In this document: positions 6,629 to 10,651 of the stretch, piece after piece
Position numbering within the stretch: position 1 is the first letter of the stretch
Layout of the letters: the number at the start of each line of letters is the position of its first letter
Origin: Nematocida ironsii
Lineage: Eukaryota > Microsporidia
Length of the DNA stretch: 10,651 nt
Reading direction: 5' to 3'
Assembly: GCA_001642415.1 (NCBI GenBank)
Contig: LTDK01000122.1
Coordinates: forward strand, 1-10,651
Made by a program: the position numbers and the translations under genes
Notes under the pieces: generated by a model
Database searches by the model: none
Told to the model about the DNA's origin: nothing
What the model saw: only the letters and a program-made list of their open reading frames with translations

Positions 6629-8794
6629 ATGAAAAAGAAAAACACAAGAGCACTGCTGTTACTTAGCTATATAGAAGCACTGGCTATACTAATTGCAATA
6701 TGGGCACATATATCGCGCAGTCAAAGTAAATGCGAATATACTTGGATGTCTAGAGGTGTGTATGTACGTGCGGAATCAGATGAAGAGAGTTCAAACGACG
6801 GATCCTCCCCTGCACCTGAAAGAGATTCTATGTGCTCGGACACAGATAATGCTTGCACATATACCACACCCCCGCCTAAAATAATAGACTATCCATCCGA
6901 ACTCAAAAAAAATACGTTATTCAATCGCATGGCTGCTGAGTCAGATACGTTCTATTGTGTAGAGGGGGTTGGCCAGCAGCAAGAAGAACCCGAAATAGCT
7001 GCTATGCAAAAAAAAGATGCTTCCTCAGAACAGAATGGGAAGGAGATATATGACTGGATCAACAATGCGACTGTTTTCGGGTTTACCAGAGACAGAATAA
7101 AAACCCCAGAACCCGGCATTGAACCAGAGCGTTATGCAAAAATTAGTAATGTATTCCGCCTAATAGATATTATCCAATCAATTGTCCCAAAACTGAATAC
7201 CTGTGATACCTTCTTCAATCCCTATGTACTCATGTACATTTTTCATGAAAAGGATGAAGTTGTAATTAGAAGCACTAGAGTCTCTGGAAAAACAGAGGAA
7301 AAAACACTATGGGAAGTACTGCAAGCATGCAGTGACGGAATAGGCATAAACGGGGATACAAATGATTCCAGCACTATTGATACTGTTACTATTACGTGTC
7401 CATCGCATAACAGTGAAATAGTAAAATATGCACTGCTGTCATATTTCAATGCGTGCAAGGCGCATATAGACCGGCTGGTACTTGTTGAGTTTGAATTTTT
7501 ACTAAACAAGAATGTATTTGATGACTATACACTATTCTTTTCCATAGAAAAGCTTTTACTGGTTAAGACAGAAATTCACATCAGCACACTCAACCTACTA
7601 AGAGACTGCACCAACATGAGAGAGCTCTGCTTTGACCGGGTTAAGTTTGAAGGTGATCCAGATACCATTCTGACTCTGCCACACACCATAGAAAAATTAA
7701 AAATACATTCTATTAAAGCTGAGTATGTAAATTGTATACTGAGGGGAGCAGCCCATTGCCACAACCTTAGAGAAATAGATATAGGAAAGATTAAATATAT
7801 GAACACAGATGAATTAAACAACATAAAAAACCTTGAAAATGTGCACACATTCTATCTTAATGACATAATTTTCAATAGACCACCAGACTTTGCGTTCCTC
7901 AAGCGTGCGCACATGCTTCAAGAGCTGGGTATGTGCCGTATTTTCTATTCATACCCAGAAGAGGTCTCAGAGGAAGAAGATTCAGATGAAATTAAACAAA
8001 ATCCCATATACTTTAATCCAGATACTAAAGCAGGCGGGCATTCCCGTTTAAGTACGAATTCACTAAACAGTCTGAAAGTCTTGGAAGAACAAAACAGAAC
8101 CATTGGAGAGTACATTTCTCCTGTTAGCATTCATGTAGACAGCACACTGTATACAGCCCTAGGACTGTACAAAATAGAACCATGGAAAGAGTGTATATAC
8201 ACTCTGTGCATTGAATTAGGCTGTGTGCTATTCGAACCCCTTGCAAATTCTATTAAGGTTTCATTCCTTCTTGATGCACAGCAGCGCTGTCTTAGCATCA
8301 ATGTCAAGTCGGCTGCTTATGACGACAGCTCTGCAGCTTTATTCATCAAGCAGGCTGTTTTCCCATTTTTACATCTTAAGACCATTAAAGAAATAGAATA
8401 TGTGAGCCAGTTTAAAGGCATGGGAGAGAACAAAACAATCAATGTATTTTCTGAACAAGTAGCCGAGTATGCAAGATATAATTCGGTTGACAGGCTGTGC
8501 ATACTATCCCCAGACACTCTAATACCCATGAATATTTATAGGATTGCCATGCTTAATAAGAATATGCCGTGTCTTTCAGAGATGATTCTAAATAATATTA
8601 TTTTCACTGAAAACGGCACTGTGCCAGAAAGCAGAGAAGATGCAATTGATTTACAGTTCTATACTGCCCAGATCAAAAATATGCACCCAATCAGATTTAA
8701 CTACAAACTTATAAGAAGAGGAAATAGACTTGAATTCACTGATGATATTCCTGCTTCTAGAAGCCATGCATTTACTGATGAGTCATCTGATTAA
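6629..8794 (+). CDS. Gene D: secreted or signal-anchored leucine-rich-repeat protein, 721 aa
   Basis: The protein starts at the first in-frame ATG (6629); the frame is open further upstream, but only from a GTG. The N-terminus is MKKKNTR followed by a hydrophobic run at residues 8-25 (ALLLLSYIEALAILIAIW), a signal peptide or anchor. Next comes an acidic, Ser/Pro-rich low-complexity stretch (about 45-75). From residue 280 there are seven successive leucine-rich repeats of 24-26 residues, starting at about 280, 306, 330, 354, 380, 405 and 430. Each opens with a pattern such as IEKLLLVKTEI, MRELCFDRVKF, IEKLKIHSIKA or LREIDIGKIKY. An acidic linker (EEVSEEEDSDE, about 446-456) precedes a C-terminal region with three more LRR-like openings at 586, 620 and 649. 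LRR solenoids bind proteins, so a host or parasite protein ligand is plausible, but none can be named. LRR proteins with signal sequences occur in several microsporidian secreted repertoires. The final TAA is at 8792-8794. Confidence 0.85.
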   Translation: MKKKNTRALLLLSYIEALAILIAIWAHISRSQSKCEYTWMSRGVYVRAESDEESSNDGSSPAPERDSMCSDTDNACTYTTPPPKIIDYPSELKKNTLFNRMAAESDTFYCVEGVGQQQEEPEIAAMQKKDASSEQNGKEIYDWINNATVFGFTRDRIKTPEPGIEPERYAKISNVFRLIDIIQSIVPKLNTCDTFFNPYVLMYIFHEKDEVVIRSTRVSGKTEEKTLWEVLQACSDGIGINGDTNDSSTIDTVTITCPSHNSEIVKYALLSYFNACKAHIDRLVLVEFEFLLNKNVFDDYTLFFSIEKLLLVKTEIHISTLNLLRDCTNMRELCFDRVKFEGDPDTILTLPHTIEKLKIHSIKAEYVNCILRGAAHCHNLREIDIGKIKYMNTDELNNIKNLENVHTFYLNDIIFNRPPDFAFLKRAHMLQELGMCRIFYSYPEEVSEEEDSDEIKQNPIYFNPDTKAGGHSRLSTNSLNSLKVLEEQNRTIGEYISPVSIHVDSTLYTALGLYKIEPWKECIYTLCIELGCVLFEPLANSIKVSFLLDAQQRCLSINVKSAAYDDSSAALFIKQAVFPFLHLKTIKEIEYVSQFKGMGENKTINVFSEQVAEYARYNSVDRLCILSPDTLIPMNIYRIAMLNKNMPCLSEMILNNIIFTENGTVPESREDAIDLQFYTAQIKNMHPIRFNYKLIRRGNRLEFTDDIPASRSHAFTDESSD
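6987..6996 (+). other. CCCGAAA motif inside gene D, plus strand
   Basis: AACCCGAAAT is read within GAA GAA CCC GAA ATA (Glu-Glu-Pro-Glu-Ile). It is the only intragenic copy in this orientation, and it lies 88 bp before a copy in the opposite orientation at 7075-7083. Confidence 0.35.
7074..7083 (-). other. CCCGAAA motif inside gene D, minus strand
   Basis: TTTTCGGGTT on the plus strand is read as GTT TTC GGG TTT, Val-Phe-Gly-Phe, the same TTC GGG codon pair as in genes A, B and C. Confidence 0.35.
7466..7966 (+). other. Leucine-rich-repeat block of gene D
   Basis: Seven consecutive repeats encoding residues 280 to about 446. The repeat lengths read by eye are 26, 24, 24, 26, 25 and 25 residues before the last one. 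Hydrophobic residues recur at positions 1, 4, 6 and 9 of each repeat, as in an LRR beta strand and turn. Sequence identity between units is low, so this is an old array and not a recent tandem duplication. Confidence 0.75.
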
Positions 8795-8882
8795 AATATA
8801 CTAATATATTTTTCTTCTATCTATTTCTTTCCTTCTGTCTCTTTCTGTATATATTAATATTGGCTGGTATAGCTTATTCTAT

Positions 8883-8892
8883 AAATAAATAA
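8883..8892 (+). terminator. Possible polyadenylation signals of gene D
   Basis: Two overlapping AATAAA hexamers lie about 90 bp after the stop codon of gene D. Microsporidian mRNAs are polyadenylated, and AATAAA-like elements often lie near 3' ends. In DNA this AT-rich the hexamer is common by chance, so the call is weak. Confidence 0.25.
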
Positions 8893-8948
8893 ATGTAAAT
8901 TTTATTTCGACAGAGTACTTCCTAGAGTGATAAATAATTTTAATTTAA

Positions 8949-8978
8949 GACAAGACAAGGCAAGGAAAGACAAGGCAA
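8949..8978 (+). repeat. Degenerate pentamer microsatellite
   Basis: Six consecutive 5-bp units read GACAA GACAA GGCAA GGAAA GACAA GGCAA. The period is exact and the substitutions are all A/G or C/A changes. A non-coding simple repeat. Confidence 0.8.
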
Positions 8979-9308
8979 AATAATATTCATTGTTAATAAA
9001 TCATAACTAGTTCATATAACACAGCAGTATTTCTCCAAATTGTGTTTCGGGTTGAAAAGCATCATATGCCCGATTTAATTTAATATATCTCTAATAATTC
9101 GTTTATATTCTATGATTTATACTGTTATATATCTATTTCTTCTATTGTATTCTATAAGATATTTTAGTATATTTAAATATAACTTGTTTGTTCTTTATGT
9201 TCTGTATGGCATAAATAAATATTTTACTTTTAAAATTAAAGTGTATAGTACTAGTAATAATATGAATAGATTTATTATTTACAAGCAGTATATATTTAAA
9301 AATAAAAT

Positions 9309-9389
9309 AGAAAAAGAGAAGAGAAAGAATGAATGAATGGGGAGAGAGAGAGACTAAACAAAAAGAGAACAAATAATGAGATAGAAGAC
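9309..9389 (+). repeat. Purine-rich tract with (GAAT)3 and (AG)n
   Basis: This is an almost all-purine plus-strand stretch, including three GAAT units (9327-9338), a G4 run (9339-9342) and an (AG)n run to about 9353. It may be a simple-sequence or nucleosome-depleted segment. No coding sense was seen. Confidence 0.6.
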
Positions 9390-9472
9390 TAAGTGTGCAT
9401 TCTAGGGTGTAGTATTATATTTAATTCAAATAGTTAATGTGTTGTTGTAACTACCCCTATACTATGAAACAT

Positions 9473-9597
9473 ACCAATCACATAGTGTACCAATCAAATA
9501 TAGACCAATTAATTAGGCTAAGTTGATTTGATCAATCAATATAACGGAGAACAGTATTTGATTAGTCAGTTAAGAGGAGAGAAATAACCAATTAATT
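9473..9597 (+). promoter_or_regulatory. CCAAT-box cluster upstream of gene E
   Basis: ACCAATCA at 9473-9480 and 9489-9496 is followed by ACCAATTA at 9504-9511 and 9587-9594, all in one orientation. The first three are spaced by 16 and 15 bp, and the last two extend to the identical 11-mer ACCAATTAATT. A near-palindrome around TTGATCAA (9523-9539) lies between them. CCAAT boxes are bound by the eukaryotic NF-Y/HAP complex. Whether this organism uses them is inference. The cluster ends about 110 bp before the start of gene E. Confidence 0.4.
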
Positions 9598-9704
9598 GAA
9601 AGGCCCCTCTAAATTAAAATATAAATATCAAAATAAAGATCGTTAATTAGATGAAATTAGAAAAATCAAATCGGGTAATAAAAAATATTTTATTTATTCC
9701 CAGA

Positions 9705-10651
9705 ATGAAAAGAGGTATGATCATAAAACTATTAGTGATGATGTACACAGTGTGTGCAAGACTTGTGTTGAGTGATATAAAGACAATAGGTGAGACAAAA
9801 GTTATTCAAGAAGATAACTTATTAATCCATCCAGATGGACCATTAAATCCACTCAGAGGATATATTATGGACAGGAGTGGATATATGTATAACAAACGAT
9901 TTTATGCGCCAGAAATAGATACAATGTATAAATTGGAAAAAACTGGTAAAGTAACAGACGATGGCAAACCAATTTATAAATACGAAAGAAAACCAGTAAA
10001 TGACAAAGCATATACAAATATATGCAACTCACCAGCAAAGAATGAATATTTCCTTCGCTTTCATACACAACTAATAAATATGTTCCCAAGCTCTGATGGT
10101 GCACTTTCTATCATAGCAGGAAGACCAGATGCACCTACATCCTTCCTGCTAAAAGATGAATTAAAGGATGACTGTATATACATACTAGCTGCTCTTTTAC
10201 TATTGTCTGAGCAGGTTGGTGTTTCTATTAATGCAGAAATAAAAGAAAAAGGAAATGAAAAACTTATTCTGAAAAGTGCTGACGGAAACACTATATATGT
10301 TGACCAGAGCCTAGTACTTTATAAAAATAAGGAAAATTCAGAAGAAAAAATTAAAACTTATCACACAGAAACAGTTAAACTTATTAATTTTATGAAACAC
10401 TATGCAGAGGATGCGATAACTTACGTACAACAAGATGGCTTTATTGAGCCAACTAAATATGAACAGTTCGTGGAAGGAAAGTTCTTAAGTACACTACAGT
10501 TCCTTATCCAGTCGTACATATACGAGTTTATTGACACAAAAGACAAGTATATTAAGTTTGTAAAGGCAGTACACACTCTCTTGAATGACCAGATAAATAA
10601 CAACACGTCTATTACAAAAAAGAAAAAAAAGTCATATGAAAGAGTATTGAG
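9705..10651 (+). CDS. Gene E: NemLGF1-like secreted protein, N-terminal part, cut by window end
   Basis: The open frame runs off the right edge without a stop; 315 codons are visible. It is a divergent paralogue of gene C. It has the same signal-peptide layout (MKRGMIIKLLVMMYTVC, likely cleavage after VLS at residue 23), then IHPDGPLNPL (41-50), TQLINMFPSSDGALSI (121-136), YILAALLLLSEQV (159-171), TVKLINFMKHY (223-233), YEQFVEGKF (252-260), FLIQSYIYEFI (266-276) and KFVKAVHTLL (284-293). Relative to gene C it has extra residues at about 70-105 and lacks most of the Lys/Glu insertion. I chose the ATG at 9705 because CCC lies at 9699-9701 and because it aligns with M14 of gene C. An in-frame ATG at 9651 would add 18 residues. 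The family is likely host-exposed; the molecular function is unknown. If full length is similar to gene C, about two thirds lies outside the window. Confidence 0.88.
   Translation, partial: MKRGMIIKLLVMMYTVCARLVLSDIKTIGETKVIQEDNLLIHPDGPLNPLRGYIMDRSGYMYNKRFYAPEIDTMYKLEKTGKVTDDGKPIYKYERKPVNDKAYTNICNSPAKNEYFLRFHTQLINMFPSSDGALSIIAGRPDAPTSFLLKDELKDDCIYILAALLLLSEQVGVSINAEIKEKGNEKLILKSADGNTIYVDQSLVLYKNKENSEEKIKTYHTETVKLINFMKHYAEDAITYVQQDGFIEPTKYEQFVEGKFLSTLQFLIQSYIYEFIDTKDKYIKFVKAVHTLLNDQINNNTSITKKKKKSYERVL

Larger units (their letters stand above)
8795..9704. other. Long intergenic region between genes D and E
   Basis: About 910 bp, the longest spacer here. In order it holds a pyrimidine-rich stretch just after gene D (about 8809-8847), overlapping AATAAA polyadenylation-like hexamers (8883-8892), a pentamer repeat (8949-8978), a minus-strand CCCGAAA word (9045-9053), a CCCGATTT variant (9069-9076), a very AT-rich 74-codon open frame judged spurious (9112-9336), a purine-rich tract (about 9309-9389), and a cluster of ACCAATYA words (9473-9597) before gene E. 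Confidence 0.5.

Noticed and set aside
6693..6884. Plus-strand 63-codon frame inside gene D
   Set aside because: It is an out-of-frame shadow of the LRR gene with no independent support.
251..8794. Spliceosomal introns
   Set aside because: All four complete genes are uninterrupted frames. No exon-intron junction is needed to explain them, and Nematocida is reported to lack spliceosomal introns.
9112..9336. A 74-codon plus-strand open frame with a hydrophobic N-terminus
   Set aside because: Its composition (Tyr, Phe, Ile, Lys, Asn) is what random AT-rich DNA gives, and its 3' part runs into a simple purine-rich tract. It has no similarity to neighbours.
8809..9389. Long-range hairpin between the pyrimidine-rich stretch after gene D and the purine-rich tract
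   Set aside because: The two tracts are complementary only in overall composition. No extended exact pairing was found by eye.
1..10651. Bacterial or phage origin, CRISPR array, or insertion sequence
   Set aside because: There are no ribosome-binding sites, no operon spacing, no regularly spaced direct repeats with spacers, no transposase-like protein and no terminal inverted repeats. Gene structure fits a compact eukaryote instead.

Overview
The window looks like a piece of a compact, AT-rich eukaryotic genome, most probably a microsporidian of the genus Nematocida (parasites of nematodes). The reasons are as follows. There are five long intron-free reading frames in the same direction. Each opens with a signal-peptide-like or membrane-anchor hydrophobic stretch. 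Ribosome-binding sites and operon-like spacing are absent. Intergenic DNA of 350-910 bp is much more AT-rich than the genes. Two of the genes are clear paralogues whose N-terminal domains resemble the large secreted family described from Nematocida (NemLGF1). The genus is inferred from remembered family features; no search was run.

Layout, all genes on the + strand: gene A (251-1402), a Cys-containing protein with an N-terminal membrane segment and no recognised family; gene B (about 1753-2589), a signal peptide followed by an acidic, low-complexity and probably disordered protein; gene C (3228-6140), a 970-residue secreted NemLGF1-like protein; gene D (6629-8794), a signal-anchored leucine-rich-repeat protein; and gene E (about 9705 to the right edge), the N-terminal third of a second NemLGF1-like protein, cut by the window end. 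The gaps hold no convincing RNA genes or extra proteins. They do hold short repeated words, AT-rich palindromes, a pentamer microsatellite, a purine-rich tract and a CCAAT-box cluster upstream of gene E.

The genes do not form a metabolic pathway. The array reads as a block of species- or clade-specific secreted proteins, the sort of locus from which microsporidia supply host-exposed proteins. The most unusual non-genic signal is the heptamer CCCGAAA (or TTTCGGG). It occurs ten times where roughly 0.6 would be expected by chance, five times between genes and five times inside genes A-D. In four of the five intragenic cases it encodes Phe-Gly through the same codon pair, TTC GGG.
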